From contig NZ_OZ193413.1 of assembly GCF_964275155.1 (NCBI RefSeq), positions 186,001-250,000 of the forward strand: 64,000 bases of DNA, written 5' to 3'. The notes under the pieces were generated by a model. That model searched no databases and was not told the origin of the DNA. It worked only from the letters and a program-made list of their open reading frames with translations. The translations under genes were made by a program, and so were the position numbers. Shown here piece by piece: positions 46,594 to 58,817 of the stretch. Each line of letters begins with the position of its first letter. The first letter of the stretch is position 1. The DNA comes from Curculioniphilus buchneri. Lineage in GTDB: Bacteria > Pseudomonadota > Gammaproteobacteria > Enterobacterales > Enterobacteriaceae.

Positions 46594-49110
46594 CAGTAAA
46601 ATAATATTCTACTTCATAATTTTCCACATAAAGTATTTAGTGTATAATACTGTATGTTTCAAATCTGTAAAGCATTTACCGATTAATTATTATTCAACAT
46701 ATTCATTTATAAAATATCTGATTTATCAAAATAAATCTCATCCATTTACATGGTCATAAAAAGATAACTGTTAATTTATAGACATAAATATTGATGGCAA
46801 GATTATTATTCGACATAACATTTTACATCATTACTAACGCTAATCATATAACAGTTAATCTATTTTTTTGATTCTAATGACCATTATGATATAATTAACA
46901 ATACTATCTAATCAAAACCATTATCTCTATTCTAAAAACTATACTTTAATATGTATGTGCATGTAATATACTCTTACTTAATATTCAATTATACATTGAT
47001 TAATCCATCTGTGTCTAAAGAAATTAATAAAAAAAGTACTTTGATACATTAATTCACTAGCCATAAAATTATTTTAGCCCCTATATATGATATAGGATCT
47101 AAATCTGTAACTTAGATACGTCCGATGATCAAAATTAGCTATCTTTAAGAAGATAATATAGGTCTATTCAATTAATAAAATTTGTTTAAAAATTGTACTG
47201 ACTAAAATTAAGACACATTTCTAATTTAGCATTTCAATATATTTAATATCATACATTCACTACAATACAGAATCATTAATAATACATTATATTAGTTTTT
47301 TTATGAAATTTATTCATCTCCAGTTAATTAATGTAATTCTTTTTAAGAATGTTTATTATTCTATAATTTATTTTACTATTAGATGATAATAAATTGATTA
47401 GAATCTTTCATCTTTACTATATCACGATCATAAATCATTTGTGATATTCCTTCATACTAGGAATATTAATAATTTTAAATCATTTTATTCACAAGAAATC
47501 TATTTTTTGTATCATAAAATCTATCTCATTTTGTATAGAAATGATCGCTTTTTACGTTAGTATGATCTTTTTATATTTTAATAATCTCATTTAGTATAAT
47601 GATTGAAATATCACCATGTTAGCTACAAATAGTTCAATATATGGATTATAATTTATTTAATTATAATATTAATGCAGGATGTTCCAATATAGTCTTTTGA
47701 CTAATTCTAAAATTTATTAAATTTAAACATAACTTAGATGTTAAGGGAATAAATATTGCAGTATATTTTATACACAACTAACAGTTTTTATAAAAATGAA
47801 ATATAAACATGGAAGTTAATTTAATATAGATATAGGCTAATATCCAATTAAATAATAACATGAGATAACGTACAAGATCTTTGTATTATAATCTTGTACC
47901 ATAAGATACTTATCATCCATTTTACTAGTAAAATAGTAATACTATGAGTGGAATAAGTAATTGATTACTTATTACCATTATTTTATGAAAATGTTTTATT
48001 AAATTAATAAATACTTATAAAGTAAATAATAGTGAAATGTAAGATATTTCATTATATTTTTAATTTTAAATAAATTAAAATTATTTTTTTATAATTTGAT
48101 ATCTAATGCTACGGTGTCATATAATAATCAAAAATATATTAAATATGTACAATTCAATGACGCATTATGATTATGTTGAAATTTATATATACTTTTAAAA
48201 TAAGATGCTTAGTATTATAAAATAATGCATTAAAAATAGATAGAATATGTGATATACGATGATAAATAAGCTATAAATAAAAGTACAAAACATGCTAATT
48301 TAGCCTATTCTATTATAGAATAAGTTGTTTTTATAATAAAGATGAATTGATTATTCTATAATAATTAATATTATTTAGTTAGATCACAAAAAGTTTATAT
48401 CTCTATTTAAATTAAAGTATTTATGTAATTAATTGTTTTAAAACGTTCATTTTTATTAACAATCATTATTTAACTTGAACTTAAAGATAATATTTTAATA
48501 TATTTCTTCTGCGCCTTTTGATAAAGAATCTAAAGAAATTTAAAGTATAATCAATATTTACTATATTTAGTTATACTTGATATTCAATGAATTTTAGATA
48601 TGTAAAATATGATTAATATATATAGAATCTAAGTATTTTTTCACCTTGTGTATAATAGTATATTATACTAAAAACATTATACTAAATAAATACATAAAAT
48701 AAATAGAATCATTAGGATTAATGATACTTTAAAATTTAAAATATATCAATAACGTTGAAATTATAATTGATCGTAAAAGCATCATAATAGAACACAATGC
48801 ATTTCCTGAATCTTCTATTATTAGAAGGAATAATATTTTCCATAATATTTTAGAATAAAAATTCTGACTAATAGAACAAAATTTTTTCTTCTAAGCACAA
48901 TAGTAGCTGGAAAGTATCATTTATAATATCATAAAAAAATAATGTTACTTATATTGTCAAGTATAAAAATGTAAAAATTTATCAATTTATTTGTATCATA
49001 AGATATTTCTATGAAATTTTTATTTTGAAAAAATTTTTGTATTCGTGATGGAATCAATACATATTACTTTCATTATTAATACATAGCACATTAAATAAGG
49101 AACACTAATA
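46594..49110. other. 2.5-kb desert covering the lost ftsK linker and motor
   Basis: In E. coli most of ftsK would lie here before lolA. Very AT-rich; no Walker A, Walker B or gamma-domain sequence can be read. It contains a cluster of three perfect inverted repeats (47870-47973). Confidence 0.7.
47870..47973. repeat. Cluster of three perfect inverted repeats
   Basis: GTACAAGAT (47870-47878) pairs with ATCTTGTAC (47891-47899). ATTTTACTAGTAAAAT (47919-47934) is a perfect 16-nt palindrome. AATAAGTAAT (47952-47961) pairs with ATTACTTATT (47964-47973) with a 2-nt loop. Single stems this long can occur by chance in such DNA; three within 104 nt is less expected. Confidence 0.5.
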
Positions 49111-49725
49111 ATGAAAAAAATATTTGAATTTTCTTTTTTATTGCTCACTTTCATCACCACTTCAGCTTTGGGCGATGATGCTCATGCACTTCAAAGTCGA
49201 CTTAGTCAAATTAATAATTTCTACGCTAGCTTTATCCAACAGATTATTGATAATAAAGGTATTAAAGTAGAAGAAGGACAAGGAGAATTATGGGTAAAAC
49301 GACCTAATTTATTTAATTGGCATATAATTTCACCAAACGAAAATATCTTGATTTCAGATGGAAAAACCTTGTGGGTTTATAATCCACTTCTAAAACAAGT
49401 AAATGCCAATTGGTTAAAAAATATTGCTGATAATAACGTACCTTTTCTATTAATGATACGAAATAACATTGCTGATTGGAAACAGTATAATATTCATAAA
49501 GAAAGAGATGTTTTCTATCTAATACCCAAATACGATCGTAGTAATTTAAGACAATTTACAATTCAAATTACCTCTAACGGTACAATTGAAAATTTCATGT
49601 ATTTAGACCAGGATAATCAGCTCATTGCCTTTCAACTTACACATCAGAATTTTAATCCAATAAATGTAGAAAAATTTCATTTTACAATACCAAATCATGT
49701 GATACTAGATGATCAGCGTCAATAA
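49111..49725 (+). CDS. lolA: Periplasmic lipoprotein carrier LolA
   Basis: Carries lipoproteins released by LolCDE across the periplasm to LolB. 204 residues (E. coli 203). A signal peptide is clear: MKK, a hydrophobic core (FSFLLLTFITTSAL) and a likely cut after ALG. The mature part keeps LQSRLSQINNFYASFIQ, EGQGELWVKRPNLFNWH, ISDGKTLWVYNP and the C-terminal HFTIPNHVILDDQR. AAGGAA precedes the ATG. Together with lolCDE in this window it shows lipoprotein sorting is active; lolB is not here. Confidence 0.96.
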   Translation: MKKIFEFSFLLLTFITTSALGDDAHALQSRLSQINNFYASFIQQIIDNKGIKVEEGQGELWVKRPNLFNWHIISPNENILISDGKTLWVYNPLLKQVNANWLKNIADNNVPFLLMIRNNIADWKQYNIHKERDVFYLIPKYDRSNLRQFTIQITSNGTIENFMYLDQDNQLIAFQLTHQNFNPINVEKFHFTIPNHVILDDQRQ

Positions 49726-50339
49726 AGTGACTTTAATTAAATATACGTAGAAACGTATTAAAATAAAGATCTAATAATAAAAATATTGTCTATCCTTATG
49801 AATTGTTAAAAATACATTTTCTTCTATAATTTTAACTTATAATTTTAATTTATTTAATATTACAAGTAATCAAACAGTGATGCAACGAAACAATTCAATT
49901 AAATCACTAGATATATTTAAAAATTTTCTCAATACTTATTACTTTCCGTTATAAAATGTCATTATCATTGATAATTTTAAAATCACTTTTTTATTCAAAA
50001 ATTAAAGATAGTCTATTAAATGAATTTAATTGCATTAAAATTTGAACAAAATTCTATCTACTCATATAATTATTTATTAAAATTAAAATTTTATTGATAG
50101 CTATCTTACATAATATAAATTACAGCTGATTTTAACTTAAATTTCGTTTAGATTTTTTTATTAAAAAAACACATTTAATTTAATATTATTAAAAAATATA
50201 TAAAATTTACTTTATGAAATATTATAAATCACTAGGAGATTCAGATTAAAATCAATGATAACAATTGTATAAAAATAAACTTTGTGAAATATCATTCAAT
50301 TATAAATTAATATCATCATCGTAAGATGATAGGAAGATC
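49726..50339. other. Non-coding gap at the position of rarA
   Basis: 614 nt between lolA and serS, where E. coli has rarA. No AAA+ motif survives. Confidence 0.65.
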
Positions 50340-51632
50340 ATGCTAGATCCTAATCTCCTGCGTAAAGAGCTTGACGCAGTCGCCAAAAAATTAGCTCTTA
50401 GAAAATTTATGCTAGATTTAAAGACATTACGATATCAGGAAAAACGCCGTAAAATCTTGCAGGTAAAAACAGAAAATTTACAAGCTGAACGTAACGTTCG
50501 ATCTAAAGAAATTAGCACTGCTAAATCTCGTGGAGAAAATATTGAATCATTAAAAATGAACATGGGTCCACTAGATAAAAAACTAAATTCTATCAAAAAA
50601 AAATTGGAATTATTACAACGTTCTATGCATCGTTATGCATCGTTTTTACCTAATATTACTGCAGATGAAGTACCCATTGGTTTTAGTGAAAACGACAATA
50701 TAGAATTGTTACGCTGGGGAGAACCTCGTCAATATAACTTTCCTATTCGTGACCATGTGGAGCTTGGTGAAATTACTGGTGGATTAGATTTTGCAACAGC
50801 AGTTAAATTGACTGGTGCCCGATTTGTCATAATGCGTGGCCAAATTGCTTTACTACATCGTGCATTGATCCAATTCATGCTGGATTTACATATTGAGCAA
50901 CACGGTTATCAAGAATATTATTTGCCATGTTTAGTTAATCATACATCTCTATACGGTACTGGACAACTACCTAAATTTTACAATGATCTATTTCATATCC
51001 AGCCACTAAAAAAAAAATTAGATAATAGTACTTATTCATTAATCCCAACTGCCGAAGTACCACTTACTAATCTCATGCGAGACAAGATCATTTTAGAAGA
51101 TATGCTACCAATGAAAATGCTCTCTCACACTTTATGTTTCCGATTAGAAGCAGGATCTTATGGACGTGATACTCGCGGGATGATTCGACTGCATCAGTTC
51201 GATAAAGTAGAATTAGTACAAATTGTTACGCCAAAACAATCAATGCAAGTTTTAGAAGAACTTACTCATCATGCTGAAAAAGTGCTACAACTCCTGCAAT
51301 TACCGTATCGAAAAATGCTATTATGCACTGGAGATATTGGTTTTGCATCATGCAAAACTTACGATCTAGAAGTATGGCTACCAGCACAAAATAATTATCG
51401 TGAAATCTCGTCTTGCTCTAATACTAGTGATTTCCAATCACGCCGAATGCATATTCGTTATCGTAGTAAAGTAGATAAAAAATTGCATTTGGTACATACT
51501 CTCAACGGCTCTGGACTAGCAGTTGGCCGTACCCTAGTAGCAGTATTAGAAAACTATCAACAAGCTGATGGACGCATTGAAGTACCCAAAGTATTACGAC
51601 CCTATATGAAAGGCTTAAACTACATTGACTAA
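50340..51632 (+). CDS. serS: Seryl-tRNA synthetase
   Basis: Class II synthetase that charges tRNA-Ser (and initiates selenocysteine tRNA charging where present). 430 residues, the E. coli length. The N-terminal long coiled-coil arm that grips tRNA-Ser spans about residues 27-100. Motif 2 is [21 protein letters not shown] and motif 3 is [20 protein letters not shown]. tRNA-Ser genes are not in the window. Confidence 0.97.
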   Translation: MLDPNLLRKELDAVAKKLALRKFMLDLKTLRYQEKRRKILQVKTENLQAERNVRSKEISTAKSRGENIESLKMNMGPLDKKLNSIKKKLELLQRSMHRYASFLPNITADEVPIGFSENDNIELLRWGEPRQYNFPIRDHVELGEITGGLDFATAVKLTGARFVIMRGQIALLHRALIQFMLDLHIEQHGYQEYYLPCLVNHTSLYGTGQLPKFYNDLFHIQPLKKKLDNSTYSLIPTAEVPLTNLMRDKIILEDMLPMKMLSHTLCFRLEAGSYGRDTRGMIRLHQFDKVELVQIVTPKQSMQVLEELTHHAEKVLQLLQLPYRKMLLCTGDIGFASCKTYDLEVWLPAQNNYREISSCSNTSDFQSRRMHIRYRSKVDKKLHLVHTLNGSGLAVGRTLVAVLENYQQADGRIEVPKVLRPYMKGLNYID

Positions 51633-52020
51633 TTAAATAAAAATCAAGAAGATGTTTTTAAAATATTAAAATTTAATGTTATTTAATGTAATAATGAAAA
51701 GTTTATTTTATCTGTTCTCTAAGAAAACTTATGTGTGTATCATAATACAACTTACTGATTCAATAAATTCATTATAAGATGTATTTTAAAAAATTAGAGA
51801 ACAATCATTTAACAATACAATTTCACATAGTATTGTTTAAATAGCATAAACATTATTTATATAAGTTTCTGAGTATTTATTTTTTGAAAAAATTTTTTTA
51901 AAATATTTATCCTAGATCTAATAAAAATTAGACTAAAATGCAATATGAAATTGATTCTTATTGCATTAAAAGTAAAAAATAAATATTTGACATATTATGC
52001 GAATAATGTTCCATATAATG
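51633..52020. other. Non-coding gap between convergent serS and lolE
   Basis: 388 nt of AT-rich DNA joining two blocks that are far apart in E. coli, so it is a rearrangement or deletion junction. No mobile-element trace seen. Confidence 0.65.
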
Positions 52021-53268
52021 TTATTGCTTGCTTAATATCTGAGCTGGGTCAAGCAACGTTGCTCTCCACGCTGGATATAGGCTTGAAATTATACTAAGTA
52101 ACAGGGCGATAATTAGTACTTTTATAACATCTATCCAACATAATTGGGTCGGTAAAAAATCAATAAAATAAACATCACTAGATAACAAAGAACTATTTAA
52201 TAAATTTTCTAAGTTTTCAATTAGTTTAGTTAAATTTAGTCCGATTATCACACCAATTATTACACCTATAAAACTTCCGAGAGATCCAGTAAGTAGGCCG
52301 TAATAAATAAAAATAGCATAAATTATCTTATTTTTAGCTCCTAAAGTACGTAATATTGCAATATCAGCACTTTTTTCTTTAACTGCCATCATTAGCGTAG
52401 CAATGATATTGAAATATGCAATTCCCATCATTAAAACCATTGCCAAATATATGATTGAACGAATCATTTGAATATCACGATACATGTAGCCATATGTGCT
52501 AATCCAATGACGTACTTTAACATTAGCATTAATTACTTTACCAGCGTCTTGCACCAATGTATTGGCTTTAAACACATCTTTAACCTTAATAGCAATACCG
52601 CTAATATTGTGGCTCCATTGTAAATAATATTGGGCATCCACCAATGGCACAATTGCAAAATTGTGATCAAGTTGGCTATTTAACTTTACAATACTTCGTA
52701 CTTGTAGTCGGATACGATGTAGCTGAGGTAATTTCATCTGAGTAGTACTTATAGGAATGAGTAAAGTGATCCAATCACTTTGTTTGACTTCTAATTTTTG
52801 AGCTATACCATGACCAATAATAATCTGATTTTTACCAGCACAAAAATTCTGCCAAATATTATCATTTATAATATATTTTCCCAGTGTATTTTCCCATTCT
52901 TCTTGTGTTAATTCAGTACCTTTTACTTGAATAACTTGACGTTTATTACCGTGTTCTACTAACCCAGTAAAATTTAAATAAGGCGTAGCACAAAGTACGC
53001 CAGGAACTTGACGAATATGCTTTATTATTGTCTGCCAATTTGACAATGGTGGATTCACAGGTTCAATTTCGCCGTGTGGTATTATGGCTAAAATTCGATT
53101 ATTCAACTCATATTCAAATCCATTTATAGCACTCAGAACAATAATTAACACTGCTACTCCTAAAGCAATTCCAATAGTAGAAATGACTGAAATTATTGAA
53201 ATCATACTATTACCGTTATGTTTTCGACTAAAGTGTATTGCTATTTTTAGTGATAACGGTATGTTCAT
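52021..53268 (-). CDS. lolE: Lipoprotein-releasing system membrane subunit LolE
   Basis: Inner-membrane subunit of the LolCDE ABC transporter that extracts outer-membrane lipoproteins. 415 residues (E. coli 414). It has a first membrane helix (SIISVISTIGIALGVAVLIIVLSAINGFE), a large periplasmic domain, and three C-terminal helices with DIAILRTLGAKNK in the LolD-coupling loop. Distinguished from LolC by matches such as IGTYGYMYRDIQMIR-like ISTYGYMYRDIQMIR and SSDVYFIDFLPTQ. Its ATG overlaps the lolD stop by one base (TAATG). Confidence 0.95.
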   Translation of the reverse strand: MNIPLSLKIAIHFSRKHNGNSMISIISVISTIGIALGVAVLIIVLSAINGFEYELNNRILAIIPHGEIEPVNPPLSNWQTIIKHIRQVPGVLCATPYLNFTGLVEHGNKRQVIQVKGTELTQEEWENTLGKYIINDNIWQNFCAGKNQIIIGHGIAQKLEVKQSDWITLLIPISTTQMKLPQLHRIRLQVRSIVKLNSQLDHNFAIVPLVDAQYYLQWSHNISGIAIKVKDVFKANTLVQDAGKVINANVKVRHWISTYGYMYRDIQMIRSIIYLAMVLMMGIAYFNIIATLMMAVKEKSADIAILRTLGAKNKIIYAIFIYYGLLTGSLGSFIGVIIGVIIGLNLTKLIENLENLLNSSLLSSDVYFIDFLPTQLCWIDVIKVLIIALLLSIISSLYPAWRATLLDPAQILSKQ

Positions 53269-53957
53269 TATATGATTTCCAATAAAATTCCATCTCGAAT
53301 TTCTAATTTACGATGCAGCCGATTTACTAATTTGACATCATGGGTAACTACTAAAAAGGCAGTACCTTGATCTACATTTAACGCATCTAATAAATCAAAA
53401 ATATTGTGAGCATTATCTTGATCAAGATTACCTGTTGGCTCATCTGCTAATACTAGTGAAGGATTATTAACTAATGCACGAGCAATAGCAACTCGTTGTC
53501 TTTCACCTCCAGATAATTCTGTGGGAAGATGATAACTTCGCTTTTCAAGACCAACTGCTTCGAGCATTTCAAGCGCTGTCTGTTTCGCTTGAGTTGGTCG
53601 CATACCACCTATCAGAAGTGGCATCGCTACATTTTCTACAGTAGAAAAATCCGGTAACAAATGATGAAATTGATAGATAAATCCCATTCGTCGATTACGA
53701 ATCGAAGCACGTTCGGCAGAAGAAAGTATATTGAGCCGTTGCCCTTCAAAAATAACCTCACCTTTAGTTGGTTGATCTAAACCAGCTAATAGATGCAATA
53801 GCGTGCTTTTTCCAGAACCAGAGTTGCCAATAATTGCTATCATTTCTTTAGGTTGAAGAATCAAACTAACTTCATGTAAGACTTCAGTATAAAGTTTTCC
53901 CTCTTGATAACATTTACTTAATAAATGACATTGCAAAAGCGGATTAGAATTATGCAT
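53268..53957 (-). CDS. lolD: Lipoprotein-releasing system ATPase LolD
   Basis: ABC ATPase that powers LolCE. I start at ATG 53957 ([20 protein letters not shown]), which matches E. coli LolD and overlaps the end of lolC by 8 nt, rather than 36 nt further upstream. 229 residues (E. coli 233). Walker A is GNSGSGKST, the Q-loop region [10 protein letters not shown] is the LolD signature, then [15 protein letters not shown] and Walker [13 protein letters not shown], followed by the switch His in VVTHD. Translationally coupled on both sides. Confidence 0.96.
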   Translation of the reverse strand: MHNSNPLLQCHLLSKCYQEGKLYTEVLHEVSLILQPKEMIAIIGNSGSGKSTLLHLLAGLDQPTKGEVIFEGQRLNILSSAERASIRNRRMGFIYQFHHLLPDFSTVENVAMPLLIGGMRPTQAKQTALEMLEAVGLEKRSYHLPTELSGGERQRVAIARALVNNPSLVLADEPTGNLDQDNAHNIFDLLDALNVDQGTAFLVVTHDVKLVNRLHRKLEIRDGILLEII

Positions 53958-55152
53958 GTCGTAACTCTTTAGCAGGTTGCATACTAGAAGCATGCCAAGA
54001 AGGATATAGTGTGGATAATAAAGAGGCAGTTATTACTGATAACATGATAATTATTATCTGTTTTGTGTGGACTTCAACTGGCAAAATTGCACCATCAAAA
54101 AACACACCAACAGGCATTAATTGATTTAGATAGATAGTTAAGATGATACCAAGCAAGCTTCCTAGAAAAGCACCAATAATTCCAGTAACAGTTCCTTGAA
54201 CAATAAATATCTGAAGCACCTGCTTTCGTGTCATTCCTTGAGTTTTCAAAATCGCTACTTCAGCTTTTTTATCAATGACCAAAAGTCCTAAAAAAGTAAA
54301 TATATTAAACACTGCAACTCCAACGATCAGGCTTAATAATAAGCCCATCATATTTTTTTCCATCTGTATTGCTTTAAAAAGAGCACCCTTGCAATCTCTC
54401 CAATCTTTCCATACTAATCCATCAGGTATAAATTGTACACGCTTTATCTGATCTACTTCGAGTGGTTTTTTTAACCATAGACGCCAACCAGTTATTTCAC
54501 CGATAGCATAGTTCATCAAACACGCCGCATCATGTTGGTTCACGAGAATTTGATAATTATCTACTTCATTTCTAGTAGAAAAAGTACCCGCTACGATAAA
54601 TAATCGTTGGTTAGGAATAAGTCCTATTGGTGTTACTTGATTAGCATTTGGTACCATTAATCGTATTTGATCACCACGTGTGACCTTTAACTGTATAGCT
54701 AGCTCATTACCTAAAATTACCCGATATTGGCCAGCTAATAAGTCATTTTTCCGAGCATCTAACAAATAATGCCATAGTGGTTCTGGATCAGTTAAATTAA
54801 CTCCTAACATCATTCCTATTGCTATACCATTTGCACTTTGTAGTACTATATCGCTAGTAATTAGCGGCGATGCTTGTACCACTCCAGACAACGTTTCTGG
54901 TAGTAAGCGCGGGATACATTGAATATTTAATCGTTCTGTAGCATTAGTCAACAATGCATGGGGTATGAATTTTAAAATATTATTTTTTAGCTCACGTTCT
55001 AAACCATTCATGACTGATAAAACTATTACTAAAGCCATGACTCCAAGTGTGATGCCTATTCTTGATAGCCAAGAAATAAAACAGCCAAAATGATCTAATG
55101 TTCTTCCTCGCATATAGCGAAAACCAATATATAATACGATGGGCTGATACAT
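53950..55152 (-). CDS. lolC: Lipoprotein-releasing system membrane subunit LolC
   Basis: Second membrane subunit of LolCDE; in E. coli its periplasmic domain recruits LolA. 400 residues (E. coli 399). It begins [28 protein letters not shown], with the first helix at [19 protein letters not shown], and ends with three helices; [13 protein letters not shown] is the cytoplasmic coupling loop and TLYPSWHA follows the last helix. First gene of lolC-lolD-lolE, divergent from mfd as in E. coli. Confidence 0.96.
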   Translation of the reverse strand: MYQPIVLYIGFRYMRGRTLDHFGCFISWLSRIGITLGVMALVIVLSVMNGLERELKNNILKFIPHALLTNATERLNIQCIPRLLPETLSGVVQASPLITSDIVLQSANGIAIGMMLGVNLTDPEPLWHYLLDARKNDLLAGQYRVILGNELAIQLKVTRGDQIRLMVPNANQVTPIGLIPNQRLFIVAGTFSTRNEVDNYQILVNQHDAACLMNYAIGEITGWRLWLKKPLEVDQIKRVQFIPDGLVWKDWRDCKGALFKAIQMEKNMMGLLLSLIVGVAVFNIFTFLGLLVIDKKAEVAILKTQGMTRKQVLQIFIVQGTVTGIIGAFLGSLLGIILTIYLNQLMPVGVFFDGAILPVEVHTKQIIIIMLSVITASLLSTLYPSWHASSMQPAKELRHA

Positions 55153-55361
55153 TATTTTTCGTTTGATTGAGGTTGCGCAAGTAAAGTAAATAAGGATAAT
55201 AAAGAGTTGTATGTCATGCTGAAATTTTCGGCGTTCTATACAATCTTTTTTTATTTCTACAATAAATTATACATAATTTATTATAGAAATATTTTATTGT
55301 ACATTGTAACTACAATTTCTTCTTAAATTTCTTCTTAAGCTAAAACAGATTAATTATTAAT

Positions 55362-58300
55362 ATGTTAAAACAAGTGTATTATACCATACCTACAATGCCT
55401 GGCCAAAAACTAATTTTGGGTAAGGTTCTTGATGTTGCAAATTCTTTTGAATGTACCATGATTATTGATCATTATGTTGGACCAGTAATGATCATTACTA
55501 GTAATATGAAAAGCGCTTTGAAACTACACCATGAAATCCAGAAATTGACTCATTATTCAATCTTAATTCTACCAGATTGGGAATCTTGTCCCTATGACCA
55601 TTTTTCGCCTAATCAAAAAATTATTTCTGATCGGTTATTTACACTTTCTCGCTTACCTTTAATGGTGCGGGGAGCAATAATTATTCCAATTAATACTTTG
55701 ATGCAAAGAGTTTGTCCAAAAAATTTTTTACATTGTCACATTTTACAAATTGTAAAAGGACAGGATCTATCATGTAATAGATTACGTGTTCATTTAGAAA
55801 ATCTTGGTTATCACAAGGTGGATCAGGTAATGGTTCATGGTGAATTTTCAATTCATAATATGCTATTAGATATCTATCCTATGAGTAGCAAAAAACCTTT
55901 TCGTATCATTTTTTTAAAAAACAAAATCAATGAATTATATATGTTTGATGTGGATACTCAACACACATTTCAAAATGTTACTGACATTGAAATTTTTCCA
56001 ACACATGAATTTCCTACAAATAAATCTGGCATGGATACATTTCGTAGTCAGTGGCGTAAGTATTTCGATATACGATGCGATGCTAAACATATTTATCAAC
56101 AAGTAAGTACAGGTGTTTTACCAGCAGGAATTGAATTCTGGCAACCACTTTTTTTTAATCAACCTCTAGTATCGTTATTTAGCTATCTTCCAGTAAATAC
56201 ATTGTTAATCAGCCAAGATGATTTCAAAATAAATGCAAATCACTTTTGGAAGAACATTCATATAAAATATAAGAATAAAGATATTGATCCTATGCAACCG
56301 TTATTACCTCCTGAAATATTATGGCTAAAAGTAAATAACCTATTATCCGAGATGAAAAAATGGCCGCAAGTACAAATCAGTTCCAATATTTTGACTCAAA
56401 AAAGAGTTGACCAAAAAAATATGGATTTTAGTCCTCTTCCAGATTTAATCATAGAGACTCAGAATAAAATTCCATTGAATAAACTACACCATTTTTGTAG
56501 AAATTTTGATGGTCAAATCATTTTTTTAATAGATAGTGAAAACCGATGGAATATCGTAAGCGAGTTGTTAATGCAAGTCAATATTCAACCAAAACGAATA
56601 AAAAATTTAAAAGATGCAAGTGAACACGGTATGTATTATATTATTGGTGCTAATGAACGCGGTTTTATAGATGTACTCCGTAATCGAACATTGATTTGTG
56701 AAAGCGACTGGCTAGGAGAACATGTTCGTCACCAAAAAAAAACAAATTATCGTACAATTAACGTCAATGTATTAATTCGTAATTTAGCGGAACTACATAA
56801 AAATCAACCTGTTGTGCATTTAGAACATGGAGTAGGCCGTTACTCTGGAATGACTACTTTGAAAGTTAATGGTATTGAATCAGAGTATTTAATCATTACT
56901 TATGCTAATGATGATAAACTTTATATTCCTATATCTTCATTGCATCTTATTAGTCAATATAGTGCTGGTTCGGATGAACAAGCGCCGTTACATAAATTAG
57001 GTGATGAAGTTTGGATGCGTGCTCGAAAAAAAACAACTGAACGAATACGGGACACTGCAGTTGAACTTCTTAATATTTACACCCAGCGCGCAATCAAAAC
57101 TGGATTTTCTTTTCTTCCTAATAAGGCAAGCTATCAGATTTTTTGCAAAGAATTTCCTTTTGAGACTACACAAGATCAAACTCAAGTTATCAATGAAGTA
57201 TTAAGTGATATGTATCAACCGTTAGCGATGGATCGGGTAATTTGTGGTGGAGTTGGCTTTGGAAAAACAGAAGTTGCAATGCGAGCTGCATTTATAGCGA
57301 TAGAAAATCGTAAACAAGTAGCCGTTTTAGTACCTAATACTTTGCTAGCACAACAACATTTTGATAATTTTAGGGATCGATTTGCCAATTGGCCAGTGCA
57401 TATAGAAATGATTTCACGATTTCGTAATTCGAGCGATCAAATAAAAATTTTAAATCAAACAGCCACAGGTAAAGTTAATATTTTAATTGGCACACATAAA
57501 CTATTACAAGGTAATGTTCAATGGTATGATTTAGGATTACTCATCATTGATGAAGAACATCGCTTTGGTGTTCGACATAAAGAAAGTCTCAAGGCAATAC
57601 GTGCCGACGTAGATATTCTTACATTAACTGCTACACCAATTCCTCGTACTTTAAATATGGCAATGGCTGGAATACGTGATTTATCGATTATCAACACACC
57701 TCCGGTGTGTCGGCTTTCCGTGAAAACTTTTATACATGAATATGATCATTTACTTATACGCGAAGTAATAATACGCGAACTTTTACGTGGAGGTCAAGTA
57801 TATTATCTCCATAATGAAATAGAAAGTATTAAGAATACTGTCTATACATTGGAAAAATTAGTACCAGAAGCACGAATAGCAGTTGTGCATGGTAAAATGC
57901 ATAAACACAATTTAGAACAGGTGATGAACGATTTTCATCGTCGATGCTTTAATATACTAGTATGCACTACTATTATTGAATCTGGTATCGATATTGCTAA
58001 TGCTAATACAATTATCATCGAACGTGCTGATCATTTTGGTCTGGCGCAATTGCATCAATTGCGAGGTCGTGTTGGTCGTTCTCACCACCAGGCTTACGCC
58101 TATCTATTAACACCACCAATACAAGCTATGACTCATGATGCTCATAAACGATTAGAAGCGATTGCTTCTTTGAAAGATTTGGGTGCTGGTTTAACTTTAG
58201 CAAAACATGATTTAGAAATTCGAGGCGCAGGAGAACTATTAGGGGAAGATCAAAGTGGTCAAATAGAAACAATAGGATTTTCCCTTTATATGGAATTACT

Positions 58301-58817
58301 GGAAAGTGCATTAGCTGATCTGAAATCAGGCCGTGAACCTACTTTTAGCACTCTAACGCAACAAGTAACTAATTTAGAATTATGCGTTCCTATGCTGATA
58401 CCGAAAGAGTATATTTCTAATATCAATACACGCCTGTCTTTTTATAAACGTATTGCTAGTGCCACCAATGACCATGAAATTGAAACAATAAGAATAGAAT
58501 TGATCGATCGATTTGGATTATTACCGATACCAACATATCATCTCCTGGCAATTGCTAATTTAAGACGAAAAGCACAAGGTCTAGGAATATGTCGAATTGA
58601 AGGTAATGATAAAGGAGGCTTTATTGAATTCAGCGAAAAAAACCAACGAGTTGATCCTAAATATCTCATTGACTTATTGAAGACCCATTGTACTACCTAC
58701 CAAATAGGTAGCCCAACTCGACTAAAATTTATTTGTAATTTAACAGATCATACAGTAAGAATTGAATATATCGATCAATTGTTAACAAAATTCCAAGAAC
58801 ATACCTTGATAGCCTAA
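55362..58817 (+). CDS. mfd: Transcription-repair coupling factor Mfd
   Basis: ATP-driven translocase that removes stalled RNA polymerase and recruits UvrA. 1151 residues (E. coli 1148) with no internal gap: UvrB-like N domains (SPNQKIISDRL, NTLMQRVCP; residues 1-350), the RNA-polymerase interaction domain (VVHLEHGVGRYSGMTTL, about 485-550), the two helicase domains and the UvrA-masking C domain. Walker A is GGVGFGKTE near 627-635 (E. coli has D for the second G), DEEHRFG near 730, TATPIPRT, and RGRVGRSHHQAYAYLL. Many reduced symbionts have lost it, so full retention is notable. Confidence 0.97.
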   Translation: MLKQVYYTIPTMPGQKLILGKVLDVANSFECTMIIDHYVGPVMIITSNMKSALKLHHEIQKLTHYSILILPDWESCPYDHFSPNQKIISDRLFTLSRLPLMVRGAIIIPINTLMQRVCPKNFLHCHILQIVKGQDLSCNRLRVHLENLGYHKVDQVMVHGEFSIHNMLLDIYPMSSKKPFRIIFLKNKINELYMFDVDTQHTFQNVTDIEIFPTHEFPTNKSGMDTFRSQWRKYFDIRCDAKHIYQQVSTGVLPAGIEFWQPLFFNQPLVSLFSYLPVNTLLISQDDFKINANHFWKNIHIKYKNKDIDPMQPLLPPEILWLKVNNLLSEMKKWPQVQISSNILTQKRVDQKNMDFSPLPDLIIETQNKIPLNKLHHFCRNFDGQIIFLIDSENRWNIVSELLMQVNIQPKRIKNLKDASEHGMYYIIGANERGFIDVLRNRTLICESDWLGEHVRHQKKTNYRTINVNVLIRNLAELHKNQPVVHLEHGVGRYSGMTTLKVNGIESEYLIITYANDDKLYIPISSLHLISQYSAGSDEQAPLHKLGDEVWMRARKKTTERIRDTAVELLNIYTQRAIKTGFSFLPNKASYQIFCKEFPFETTQDQTQVINEVLSDMYQPLAMDRVICGGVGFGKTEVAMRAAFIAIENRKQVAVLVPNTLLAQQHFDNFRDRFANWPVHIEMISRFRNSSDQIKILNQTATGKVNILIGTHKLLQGNVQWYDLGLLIIDEEHRFGVRHKESLKAIRADVDILTLTATPIPRTLNMAMAGIRDLSIINTPPVCRLSVKTFIHEYDHLLIREVIIRELLRGGQVYYLHNEIESIKNTVYTLEKLVPEARIAVVHGKMHKHNLEQVMNDFHRRCFNILVCTTIIESGIDIANANTIIIERADHFGLAQLHQLRGRVGRSHHQAYAYLLTPPIQAMTHDAHKRLEAIASLKDLGAGLTLAKHDLEIRGAGELLGEDQSGQIETIGFSLYMELLESALADLKSGREPTFSTLTQQVTNLELCVPMLIPKEYISNINTRLSFYKRIASATNDHEIETIRIELIDRFGLLPIPTYHLLAIANLRRKAQGLGICRIEGNDKGGFIEFSEKNQRVDPKYLIDLLKTHCTTYQIGSPTRLKFICNLTDHTVRIEYIDQLLTKFQEHTLIA

